44,769 bases of DNA from Candidatus Avelusimicrobium vaccinum. GTDB taxonomy: Bacteria > Elusimicrobiota > Elusimicrobia > Elusimicrobiales > Elusimicrobiaceae. The notes beneath the pieces are model-generated. The model did no database searches. It worked only from the letters and a program-made list of their open reading frames with translations, and was not told where the DNA came from. Each line of letters begins with the position of its first letter. The stretch's first letter is position 1. Made by a program: the position numbers and the translations under genes. Of the stretch, positions 1 through 8,029 are shown one piece after another. The stretch is taken from contig CADBIY010000011.1 in assembly GCA_902794895.1 (NCBI GenBank), positions 1 through 44,769 of the forward strand. The letters run 5' to 3'.

Positions 1-1569
1 TCCAAAGATATTTGGTCCCCGGTATTATTTGAAGATGGAAAAGGAAATGGCGGAGCATCCAGCCATATTGCACTAGAAGGGGAAGAAGAAACTAATCAGA
101 AAAAACTTTCCTTCTGGGACGATTTAAAGCAGAAAATTCACAAAGAAGTGGTACATACGCTGGAAATTGAGCATATCGTTATCAGTGATGAAAGTTCAGC
201 CAGTGCCCAAACCCGCAAACGTGTGGCAGCCATTGTAGATGATATTTTGCAAAAACAGCCTAACTTGCAATTCTCGCGCGACCAACGTACTCGCTTTACT
301 TCGGAATTGTTGGATGAAATTTTAGGGTTAGGGCCGCTGGAAGTACTCATGCGGGATCCGGCCGTTACCGAAATTATGGTAAATGCCTTTGATAAAATCT
401 TTATCGAACAAAAAGGTAAATTGACGTTAACCAAATACAAATTTAGAAATAACGAACAGGTCGTTCAGGTTATTAAACGTATTGTGGCTCCGTTAGGCCG
501 ACGTATTGACGAATCCGTACCGCTCGTGGACGCGCGTTTGAAAGACGGTTCCCGTGTAAACGCAATTATTGCACCGTTGGCTGTGTCGGGCCCCACCTTA
601 ACGATCCGCCGATTTTCATCGAAACCTTTCGGACCGGAAGATTATTACCGTTTTGGCACGATTAGTCCGGAATGTATGGAATTTATCAAAAAATGTGTCA
701 AAATCCGCAAAAATATTATTGTTTGCGGAGGTACCGGTACCGGTAAAACAACGTTCTTAAATGCAATTTCCGGTTATATTGCAGATGACGAACGTATTAT
801 TACAGTCGAAGATACGGCCGAACTTCGTTTACAACAGCCGCACTGGGTGTCCCTGGAAAGCCGTCCGCCAAACGTGGAAGGAAAAGGGGCAATTACCATT
901 CAAGATTTAGTAAAAAACTGCTTACGTATGCGTCCGGACCGTATTGTAGTAGGGGAGTGCCGCGGCGGCGAAGCTTTAGACATGTTACAGGCCATGAACA
1001 CCGGGCACGAAGGTTCATTGACTACTATTCACGCGAATACGCCGCGCGACGGTTTATCCCGTTTGGAAGCCATGTGTATGCAAACCGGGGCTGATTTGCC
1101 GATTTTTGCAATTCGCGAGATGATTTCTTCAGCCGTAAACATGATTGTCCAATTATCCCGTTTTTCGGATGGTTCACGTAAAGTGACCTATATTACGGAA
1201 ATGCACGGCCAAAAAGACGGACAAATTCAATCTACAGATTTGTTCCGTTATGTGCAGACCGGCGTGGACGAAAACGGGAAAGTGCAAGGGGTCTTTGCCC
1301 CTACCGGGAATTTGCCTACGTTTTATGAAGAGTTTGCGGCTAAAGGCCAACCGGTTGATGAGGAAGTTTTTACCAAAGGGGCTGTTCCGTTAGATGAAAA
1401 TGGGGAACCCGATCTGGCGGCTGTGAAAGAGTTACAGCATCAGCATGTTCCTCCAGTGCCGCCTGTGCCGGTTGAACCGAGTGCTCCTACGGCTGCCCAA
1501 GGCCCGGAAATTCCGCCTCCGCCTGCTCCACAAGGGCCGGAAGTGCCACCTCCGCCGCCTGCAGCATAG
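1..1569 (+). CDS. cpaF: CpaF/TadA-type pilus assembly ATPase (5' end outside window)
   Basis: Secretion ATPase of the type II/IV GspE superfamily, which powers Tad (Flp) pilus assembly from the cytoplasmic face of the inner membrane. The frame is open from base 1 without a stop, so the gene is cut by the window edge; a GTG at 148 is only an internal codon. Visible motifs are Walker [10 protein letters not shown] (near base 728), the Asp/His-box region [13 protein letters not shown], the Walker B region [16 protein letters not shown], and HANTP. The N-terminal helical part [16 protein letters not shown]-like and [16 protein letters not shown] is typical of CpaF. Unusual is a C-terminal tail of about 40 residues rich in Pro-Pro-Val and Pro-Glu runs, absent from ordinary CpaF proteins. 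Followed after 13 bases by the TadB-like gene. Family assignment is firm; the role in a Tad pilus follows from the neighbours. Confidence 0.93.
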   Translation, partial: SKDIWSPVLFEDGKGNGGASSHIALEGEEETNQKKLSFWDDLKQKIHKEVVHTLEIEHIVISDESSASAQTRKRVAAIVDDILQKQPNLQFSRDQRTRFTSELLDEILGLGPLEVLMRDPAVTEIMVNAFDKIFIEQKGKLTLTKYKFRNNEQVVQVIKRIVAPLGRRIDESVPLVDARLKDGSRVNAIIAPLAVSGPTLTIRRFSSKPFGPEDYYRFGTISPECMEFIKKCVKIRKNIIVCGGTGTGKTTFLNAISGYIADDERIITVEDTAELRLQQPHWVSLESRPPNVEGKGAITIQDLVKNCLRMRPDRIVVGECRGGEALDMLQAMNTGHEGSLTTIHANTPRDGLSRLEAMCMQTGADLPIFAIREMISSAVNMIVQLSRFSDGSRKVTYITEMHGQKDGQIQSTDLFRYVQTGVDENGKVQGVFAPTGNLPTFYEEFAAKGQPVDEEVFTKGAVPLDENGEPDLAAVKELQHQHVPPVPPVPVEPSAPTAAQGPEIPPPPAPQGPEVPPPPPAA

Positions 1570-1582
1570 TGAGAGTTAAAAA

Positions 1583-3211
1583 ATGACGACAATTAAACGA
1601 GTTTTATTTGTACTACTTACCCTGTTCCTACTGTTCGCTGGTAATATACCAGTTCGGGCGCGTGCTCTGTCGTCGAATGACCGGATTCGGATTCAATGTA
1701 CCCGCGAAAAAATGCGGATTTTAGCAGATATTTTTGAACCTAAAAAACCGCTGGCGGAAAAAGAATATCAGTTACCGGCGGAATGCTCCGGCGGTAAAGC
1801 ACGTACTTTGAAGGCACCCGGCTGGATGGAAGAAGAATTGGACCGGCTTGAAAAAAATAAAGTCCTCTATGTGAAAGATGAAGGAACCTATAGTGAGGCG
1901 GATTTATGGCGGCAGGCTTTTGCCAATCTCTATATGTATTTGGATCAAGTGGATAAATCTCTGGATCCCAATCAACCCATTGTTTTAAGTCAACTTTCCC
2001 GTGAATTTATGCGGTTGCGGTTAAGGCTTACTCTATCTATAGACCGTTTGAATAAAGAGTTTGTCCGCGGAAAAGAATTGGTGGTTATGAAAGATTCTTT
2101 GGGCGGACGGGCACGCAATATGTTGTCTACCATGGAATTGATCAATAGCGAAATTTTCAGTACGATTGAATCTTTTTCCAGCCCTATTTCCCAACGTGAA
2201 AACAAATACCGGCAAGCAGCTACTGCGGTTGTTATTTTAAGTAACCATTTATTCCGGGAATTTTTCATGAAGGAGCCCATTCCGGTTTATCCGCCGGATC
2301 CTAAAATTTATGTCACCACCCGTGCGGACCGGGCGTTTAGTTTATTTCTGTTGCTTTTGGGATCGGCCTTGGCCGGATTTGCTGTTTATTTACTCTTAGA
2401 TAATAAGCGGGAAAGTATTTTAAAGGTATTTGCAGATTATAAAGAAAAAAGTTCTGTATGGGCCGAAGATTTTAACCGCCAATTTGTTACTATTGACGTA
2501 AAATACATTGTGTTAGGCACTATTGCTGTATTTGCCTTGGCCGGGCTTGCTTTTGGCTTAATGGTAGGCGGTTTTGGCGGCGTATTTTTATTCTTACTCA
2601 TTTTATTCTTGGGTGCCGTGATCAGTGTAAGAATGCCAATGGCTGTGTTGGACTCTCTTAAGAAAAGCCGCGGTAAAAAAGTAAATGCCCAGTTGATGGA
2701 TGCCCTGATTTTGCTTTCCAACTCGTTACGTTCGGGGATGGATATTGTACAAGGTTTTGAAATGGTTTCCCGCGATTTGCGTCCGCCGATAGCGGATGAA
2801 TTTGGTTTGGTGGTGAAAAATTACCAATTAGGTACTCCGTTTGAAAAGGCCTTAGACGGGATGACTGACCGTGTAGAAAGCCGCATGCTTTCATACATTA
2901 TTAAAGCAATTATTATTCAACGCCAGGTAGGGGGAAACTTAACGGTTATTTTCTCCCGCTTGGTAGAAAATATCCGGGAAGAAAGTAAACTGGAAGAAAA
3001 ATTACAGGCTATGACCGCTCAACAAAAGATTCAATCTATTGTGGTTAGTATCATGCCGTTTGTAATGATGATTGTTATGTTTATTTTCAATCCTTCCCAA
3101 ATGATCTCCTTCTATACCAGCCCGGTAGGTATTTTTGTATTTGTATTCTGTGTAATTTGGATTGGGATCGGTATGAAAGTATTACAGAAAATGGGTGAGG
3201 TACGGGTCTAG
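1583..3211 (+). CDS. tadB: TadB-like inner-membrane platform protein with extra exported N-terminal domain
   Basis: The C-terminal half (about residues 365-540) is a type II secretion F (T2SSF) domain, the platform that couples the ATPase to pilus assembly. It contains the conserved stretch LLSNSLRSGMDIVQGFEMVS and ends with two membrane segments. Membrane segments are also seen near residues 251-272 and 307-350. What is unusual is the N-terminus: a signal-peptide-like segment (residues 5-27, ending VRARA) followed by about 220 residues of mostly helical, charged sequence that should lie outside the cytoplasm. Normal TadB is about 300 residues, so this protein is nearly double length. ATG 1583 follows a GAGAG sequence. 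It is 2 bases from tadC. T2SSF assignment is sure; the job of the N-terminal domain is unknown. Confidence 0.85.
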   Translation: MTTIKRVLFVLLTLFLLFAGNIPVRARALSSNDRIRIQCTREKMRILADIFEPKKPLAEKEYQLPAECSGGKARTLKAPGWMEEELDRLEKNKVLYVKDEGTYSEADLWRQAFANLYMYLDQVDKSLDPNQPIVLSQLSREFMRLRLRLTLSIDRLNKEFVRGKELVVMKDSLGGRARNMLSTMELINSEIFSTIESFSSPISQRENKYRQAATAVVILSNHLFREFFMKEPIPVYPPDPKIYVTTRADRAFSLFLLLLGSALAGFAVYLLLDNKRESILKVFADYKEKSSVWAEDFNRQFVTIDVKYIVLGTIAVFALAGLAFGLMVGGFGGVFLFLLILFLGAVISVRMPMAVLDSLKKSRGKKVNAQLMDALILLSNSLRSGMDIVQGFEMVSRDLRPPIADEFGLVVKNYQLGTPFEKALDGMTDRVESRMLSYIIKAIIIQRQVGGNLTVIFSRLVENIREESKLEEKLQAMTAQQKIQSIVVSIMPFVMMIVMFIFNPSQMISFYTSPVGIFVFVFCVIWIGIGMKVLQKMGEVRV

Positions 3212-3213
3212 TT

Positions 3214-4104
3214 ATGAACAGCATGTTATTTACGGTAGGACTTAATATTCTGTTGGCGATTGGGATGTTCGCCACTTTCTTAGCGATATTTGGATTATTA
3301 GCGCCCAAAGAGAAAAAAGAAAGTGTCATGGATGTTTCTGTCCAACAGTTTAAATCCACTTCCAGTTTTGCCCGTTTAAAACCGGAAGAAAAATTTATGG
3401 ACCGGTTGGCCGTATTTTGCTTGCGCACTTTTAAGTTAGAAGATTCGCTGGAAGAAATGCATATGCAGTTAGGAAGTCCGGATAATCCGCAACCGGTAGA
3501 TATCTTATATACCAAAGTGATTGCATCCTTGGCCATTCCGGCGGCGTTGATGTTGTTATTTCAAGGATTTTGGCCGGTATTTTTAGTTCCGTTGTGCTTT
3601 TATATTCCGGACGTATTGATTAAATCAAAAATTCAAAAACGTCAGGCGGAAATTTTAGGGAACTTCTCTACGACCGTTGATTTGGCGGCTTTGATTATTG
3701 AATCCGGGTTGGATTATTTAACGGCTTTTGAACGTATTATTAAAATTGCCAAAGAAAAAACGATTTTGGAAGAAGAATTGGAACAAACCATTAACGAAAT
3801 TAAGTTAGGGTATTCCCGGCGTGAAGCCTTAGAGCATTTTGCGGCCCGTACCGGGGTGCAGGAAGTACGTTCTTTGGTGGGATTGATTATTCAGTCGGAC
3901 GAATTAGGAACCAGTTTGGTAGATTTACTGCGTAATTTCTCGTCGGATTTGAGATCCCGTCGTCTAAGCCGGGCAGAAAAGTTGGCGGCCCAGGCTTCTA
4001 CGAAAATGTTATTTCCGTTATTTATGTTCATTTTCCCGACGATTTTTATTTTAATTTTAGCCCCCATGATTATGGGCCTTGTTCAAGGCGGCATGGGATT
4101 TTAG
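3214..4104 (+). CDS. tadC: TadC-like inner-membrane platform protein
   Basis: A 296-residue T2SSF-domain protein, the usual size for TadC, the partner of TadB in the Tad pilus inner-membrane platform. Membrane segments lie near residues 6-28, 95-130 (VIASLAIPAALMLLFQGF and following) and at the C-terminus (MLFPLFMFIFPTIFILIL). The T2SSF core carries ADLAALIIESGLDYLTAFERI-type sequence (FSTTVDLAALIIESGLDYL) and ends with a hydrophobic helix followed by a short Gly-rich tail. The start lies 2 bases after the tadB stop, so the two are likely translated together. CpaF-TadB-TadC order is the classical Tad core, which supports all three calls. Confidence 0.9.
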   Translation: MNSMLFTVGLNILLAIGMFATFLAIFGLLAPKEKKESVMDVSVQQFKSTSSFARLKPEEKFMDRLAVFCLRTFKLEDSLEEMHMQLGSPDNPQPVDILYTKVIASLAIPAALMLLFQGFWPVFLVPLCFYIPDVLIKSKIQKRQAEILGNFSTTVDLAALIIESGLDYLTAFERIIKIAKEKTILEEELEQTINEIKLGYSRREALEHFAARTGVQEVRSLVGLIIQSDELGTSLVDLLRNFSSDLRSRRLSRAEKLAAQASTKMLFPLFMFIFPTIFILILAPMIMGLVQGGMGF

Positions 4105-4117
4105 AGGAATTAAACCT

Positions 4118-5584
4118 ATGAAAAAACACATTGTTTTGGGTATGATTTTTTTCGCCGCGGCCATGCCTGTATTGGCTGCCCAGCAGGCCGCTTCGTTCCG
4201 TAAAGAAATACCGGTCCGGCAACATGGCAAGGAAGAAGGTATGCTATTGGATTTGGGTAAGATTTCTTTGGGTACGCTCAATGACGTGGAAGAAAAGAAA
4301 CAATATCTTTCCACCGTCCAGTTGGAAAAACAACGTATTCAAAATTATACGTTGCGTATGGTTTATGAAAATGCCTACCAACTCTATAAAATGGGGGATT
4401 ATCAACGGGCACAGGAAATGGCGCAGACGATTTTAAGCATTGACCCCAATTTTAAGCAGGCACAAACTTTGGCCAAACAAGCCCAGCATATGGGGACGTA
4501 TGGTACTACTTCGGAGGCCCAAGTCATTGAGGCAAAATTTCAGGAAACTCTGAATTTGTATGATAGCGGCCGGTTGGTAGAAGCCAATGATAAGTTAAAT
4601 GAAATTTTAACCATTCAACCCGGCAATGCTAAAGCCCAATCTTGGAAACGTAAGATTGATGCCGATATTGCACAGGAATATGCCCGCCGCGGTGAAGTGG
4701 CTTATGAAAAAGAAGACTACCAAGCCGCCTTGGATGCTTGGTATAATTCGCTCCTGATGCGTAAAGATGATCCCAAATTGGTGTCCAAAATCGCGGAAAC
4801 AGAAACCAAATTGCGTAAACAACAAGTGGAAGATTACATGCGCCAAGCACTTGATTTTTATAATAAAGGCCAGTATGTGGAAGCCTATTCCGTCTTTGAA
4901 CGGATTACCAAAATCCAACCGGGGGATGCCCGCGTGGAAAAATATATGTCGCAGTTGAAAAATGAAATTGCGGCCGGATATTATAATGCCGGGGTAACTT
5001 CTTATAATTCTGCCCGCTTTGACCAGGCAATTTCTTATTGGAATAATGCAAAAAAATGGGGAGCAGATACTACTACGATGGACGACCTTGTCAAGCAAGC
5101 CCGGAATGCCAAAGAAAACTATTTGCGTACGGCGCAAAGACAGCGTCAAGAACAAATTGCTTTAGCACGGGAAAGATTACAGCAGGAACAATCCTCCAGT
5201 GCAGTGGCGGGCACCACCCAAACTCCGGGAGAAAATACGGATGAACAACCGGAAACCATTGAAACGGTGGAAGTATCCGGCAATGTGCCCGGCATGACGG
5301 CGATTCCCGGGTCCGGTGCTACGCAGCCGGGTACCGGCGGAACCGGAACGATTAATCCGTTAGATCCTAATGAAGTGCTTCCTACTATAAATAATGGTAC
5401 GATGACTCGGGTTTCAGCGGAAGCCAGAGCCGCTTCCCGTTCTAAATATATTGAAGGGTTGGATGCCTTTAACCAAGATGATTATGAACGGGCCCGTGCC
5501 GCATGGATTGTGGCGAAACAACTTGATCCCGGAAATAGTGATGCTGATTTAGGATTGCGTAAATTAGAAGAATTAATGAAATAA
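4118..5584 (+). CDS. Exported TPR-repeat protein, TadD-like
   Basis: A 488-residue protein with a signal peptide (MKKHIVLGMIFFAAAMPVLA, then A|QQAAS) and several tetratricopeptide repeats. Clear units are AYQLYKMGDYQRAQEMAQTI, LYDSGRLVEANDKLNEIL, AYEKEDYQAALDAWYNSL, ALDFYNKGQYVEAYSVFERI, SYNSARFDQAISYWNNAKK and, after a low-complexity Gly/Thr/Pro linker, a last one near the C-terminus (LDAFNQDDYERARAAWIVAK). The ATG at 4118 is preferred over a longer upstream start because AGAGGA precedes it and the signal peptide begins there. Tad loci encode a TPR protein, TadD, that helps secretin assembly; this gene sits where such a protein is expected, but it is longer than TadD, so the equivalence is an inference. 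Confidence 0.8.
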   Translation: MKKHIVLGMIFFAAAMPVLAAQQAASFRKEIPVRQHGKEEGMLLDLGKISLGTLNDVEEKKQYLSTVQLEKQRIQNYTLRMVYENAYQLYKMGDYQRAQEMAQTILSIDPNFKQAQTLAKQAQHMGTYGTTSEAQVIEAKFQETLNLYDSGRLVEANDKLNEILTIQPGNAKAQSWKRKIDADIAQEYARRGEVAYEKEDYQAALDAWYNSLLMRKDDPKLVSKIAETETKLRKQQVEDYMRQALDFYNKGQYVEAYSVFERITKIQPGDARVEKYMSQLKNEIAAGYYNAGVTSYNSARFDQAISYWNNAKKWGADTTTMDDLVKQARNAKENYLRTAQRQRQEQIALARERLQQEQSSSAVAGTTQTPGENTDEQPETIETVEVSGNVPGMTAIPGSGATQPGTGGTGTINPLDPNEVLPTINNGTMTRVSAEARAASRSKYIEGLDAFNQDDYERARAAWIVAKQLDPGNSDADLGLRKLEELMK

Positions 5585-5596
5585 TGGGGAAACTAC

Positions 5597-6709
5597 ATGA
5601 AATTGACAGCGAAATGGATCCTTTGGTTTGTACTGGTAACGGTGTACGCATCGATTATCGGCGGATTGTTCTATTATAACCTGTTTAAATTTGTATTTGA
5701 CAAAAAACTGCAAAATGAAATGGTGGAAATGGTCCGTTACCGGGCGCCTTCATTAGTGCAGTGGTTAGCCTCCCGCCCCAAAGGGGAAGCCACTTTCCGC
5801 GAAGCAGAAATTATGAAGGGGCTCGTGCGTAATGATGACCGAATTAAAAGTTTGGTATATTTGAACTATGACGGCTCTATCCGCTGGCATGAAAATACCA
5901 AATTTTTGGGTATGTCTTACTCGGATTACAATACGTCGGTTGGTTTTGATACCAACGTGGTGGTGCAAGCCATTCGAGACCGTCTTCCCCGTGCGATTAT
6001 GTTCAATAACGGTAGCGACTATGATATGGCTATTCCGTTACTGGCTAAAGACAATATGGTTGCCGGGGTGGTCAATGTTACCGTGTCGCGGGAGAATGCT
6101 AAAAAATTAATTCACGCTTCCATGGTCCGCTATGCGTTCGGGGCGCTGATTATGGTGTTATTGATTGGCGGCGTTTTGTATTTATTCTTATTACTTAAGA
6201 TTATTCGTCCGCTAGGGGTTTTAAAAGATAGCATCGATTCGATTTCTCTGAATAATTTATTCTTGTCTTTTCCGGAAAGAAAAGATGAAATCGGAGCTGT
6301 AGGAGCAGCGGTGTCGGGCCTGTTAACCAAACTGCGGGAAGATTTAAAAGGCCGTGAAAATGTGGAAATTATGTCCTTGGAAAAGGAGCAACGTTGGTGG
6401 AAAACGATTTTGGCGGTTACAGTGCCGAAAGGTTCCCGCGCCTTAGTTGTTGACGAGAATAACAATATTCTGTACACTAATTTTGAGTTAAATGTGCCTG
6501 GAAAAGAAACGGTACACTTGTTGGATATTTTTGACGGCAGACAACAGGAAATTATACAAGTAGTCGGGGAAGCCTTGGAAAATCCGACAAAAGTTTTGCG
6601 CAGTTCTGTAGATAACAAAGATGTGCAATATTTGGTAAAAGCGGTTCAATTGCCGGATGATGCGGGTAAAAACCGTATTGTATTAGTGCTGGAACCAAAA
6701 AAATCGTAA
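5597..6709 (+). CDS. Membrane sensor protein with HAMP-like region but no kinase domain
   Basis: A 370-residue protein with two membrane segments (about residues 7-29 and 178-200) around a periplasmic domain of about 145 residues. The second segment is followed by a HAMP-like region (KIIRPLGVLKDSIDSISL) and a helical linker. The C-terminal part (about 270-370: SRALVVDENNNILYTNFELN) resembles a PAS-type fold. No His-kinase, cyclase or methyl-accepting domain is visible, so it may sense a signal and pass it on by protein contact, possibly to the kinase encoded downstream at 8030. It lies 12 bases after the TPR gene and shares its operon. Domain reading by eye; the signal is unknown. Confidence 0.65.
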   Translation: MKLTAKWILWFVLVTVYASIIGGLFYYNLFKFVFDKKLQNEMVEMVRYRAPSLVQWLASRPKGEATFREAEIMKGLVRNDDRIKSLVYLNYDGSIRWHENTKFLGMSYSDYNTSVGFDTNVVVQAIRDRLPRAIMFNNGSDYDMAIPLLAKDNMVAGVVNVTVSRENAKKLIHASMVRYAFGALIMVLLIGGVLYLFLLLKIIRPLGVLKDSIDSISLNNLFLSFPERKDEIGAVGAAVSGLLTKLREDLKGRENVEIMSLEKEQRWWKTILAVTVPKGSRALVVDENNNILYTNFELNVPGKETVHLLDIFDGRQQEIIQVVGEALENPTKVLRSSVDNKDVQYLVKAVQLPDDAGKNRIVLVLEPKKS

Positions 6710-6731
6710 ACATTTGTTGCAGGGAGAAAAT

Positions 6732-7004
6732 ATGAAAGTTGAAATAAAAAAAATAAGCATTATGACGGTCTTGTTTTCAGTGTTTCCGCTGGCTGTATTT
6801 GTAATTATGCTGATTAGTGGTTTTTTGGAACTTTTTAATCCGGATGTAACCCTCAGCATGAATTATTTGATGAGTTTAGTCATGCGTGCCATTCAAAGCA
6901 CTATTTTGTTTTTGGTATCTACGGTGTTCTTTTTGTTGGCGTACAATTTGTTGTGTGCGTTAGGAATTAGAGGGGTACGCGTGGTTTTGGAAGATAAAGA
7001 GTAG
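6732..7004 (+). CDS. Small two-pass membrane protein of unknown function
   Basis: A 90-residue protein with two hydrophobic segments (about residues 10-33 and 55-78) and a short charged C-terminus ending LEDKE. ATG 6732 is chosen because AGGGAGA lies just upstream; the frame can be extended to an upstream TTG at 6714, which lacks a ribosome site. It sits between the sensor and the thioredoxin-like gene with short gaps on both sides. I do not recognise the family. Its position suggests a helper of the pilus platform or of the sensor, which is an inference only. Confidence 0.6.
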   Translation: MKVEIKKISIMTVLFSVFPLAVFVIMLISGFLELFNPDVTLSMNYLMSLVMRAIQSTILFLVSTVFFLLAYNLLCALGIRGVRVVLEDKE

Positions 7005-7015
7005 GAGTTGAAAAT

Positions 7016-7948
7016 ATGAAAAAAATTGTAGCACTATTAGTTTTTTCAATCGTAGCTAGTAACTTGTTGGCAGCACAGCCCCAAAAAGCTGCTGCTAAAA
7101 AAACAAAAGCCACCTTTGTAATTGTGGAAGATGAAAATTATCCCGCCGGAAAAGAAGATAAAGGATTAACAGCCGGTTTAGCTGAATTTTTAGGAGTAGT
7201 GCCGGAAGTAACTCATATGCCTTATTCCGTAGCCAAAACTAATGAAAAGTTGACGGGATTGGATTATAGTTTTCTACCGCTCTATTTAATCAAAAAGACG
7301 CCGGACATTCGTTCTAAGATGGAAAAGCATATTCAGTATGGGTACGTGTTGGAAAATGACGAATATGTAATTTTGCCACATCAAACTCGTACCGGTGTTT
7401 ATACAGGCAAAACGGCGAAACCGGGGATTATGGAAATTTTTGTTATGTCGCAATGCCCGTATGGGGTAATGGCTGAAAATGCCGTGATTAAAGCCCAAAA
7501 AGAAGGCAAATCTCCCAAAGCCAATGACGTGCGCCTCCGTTATATTGTGGATTATAATGATGCTAAAGGTTTTAGCAGTTTGCACGGATCCGGAGAATGG
7601 GAAGAGGATGTCCGCCAATTGTTAATTGCAAAATACTATCCGGGAAAATTGTGGAAGTATTTGGAAATCCGCAATAAAGACTATCGTTCCAGCCGTTGGG
7701 ATAAAGCAATGGAAGATGCCGGTATTAACGTTAAGAAAATTATGAAGAAATTTGATAGCGAAGGCTTGGAACTTTTAAAACAAGAAGCCGCTTATGGCAA
7801 GGAATATGGCGTAAATGCATCTCCTACCTTCTTATGGGAAGGAAAAGTGCAAATGGATTTTGGTTCCGCCTCGCAGGTAGAAGGCTTTGAATTCTTAAAT
7901 CCGAACGCCGCAAAACCGGATGCCCAAGCCCCGGTAGGAAGTTGCTAA
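7016..7948 (+). CDS. Secreted thioredoxin-fold protein with CPYG instead of CxxC
   Basis: A 310-residue protein with a signal peptide (residues 1-20, ending NLLAA). The second half is thioredoxin-like: MEIFVMSQCPYGVMAENAV carries Cys147 at the end of a beta strand, and ASPTF near residue 265 matches the cis-proline loop of DsbA-like proteins. The usual second active-site cysteine is glycine (CPYG). The only other cysteine is the final residue, Cys310 (PVGSC). Such a protein cannot run the ordinary CxxC disulfide chemistry alone; it may act by a single cysteine or use the C-terminal one. The exported proteins encoded downstream contain many cysteines, which makes a folding role attractive but unproven. 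Last gene before a terminator. Confidence 0.7.
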   Translation: MKKIVALLVFSIVASNLLAAQPQKAAAKKTKATFVIVEDENYPAGKEDKGLTAGLAEFLGVVPEVTHMPYSVAKTNEKLTGLDYSFLPLYLIKKTPDIRSKMEKHIQYGYVLENDEYVILPHQTRTGVYTGKTAKPGIMEIFVMSQCPYGVMAENAVIKAQKEGKSPKANDVRLRYIVDYNDAKGFSSLHGSGEWEEDVRQLLIAKYYPGKLWKYLEIRNKDYRSSRWDKAMEDAGINVKKIMKKFDSEGLELLKQEAAYGKEYGVNASPTFLWEGKVQMDFGSASQVEGFEFLNPNAAKPDAQAPVGSC

Positions 7949-7975
7949 CTTTTAGTTTCAGAAAGGTTATACAGT

Positions 7976-8008
7976 GAGGGATGGGGGGTGTCCCGTCCCT
8001 CTTTTTTT
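7976..8008 (+). terminator. Rho-independent terminator after the thioredoxin-like gene
   Basis: GAGGGATGGG (7976-7985) pairs with CCCGTCCCTC (7992-8001) with one G-T pair, a six-base loop, and seven T directly after. The next ATG is only about 25 bases downstream, so the kinase gene at 8030 must rely on read-through or on a promoter overlapping this hairpin. Confidence 0.85.
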
Positions 8009-8029
8009 AGAAGGAACTCTTAAGAATAT

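Noticed and set aside
4607-5155. 182-aa frame on the - strand opposite the TPR gene
   Set aside because: Lies fully inside a well supported gene with clear TPR repeats; composition (Phe/Ile/His-rich) is typical of a shadow frame.
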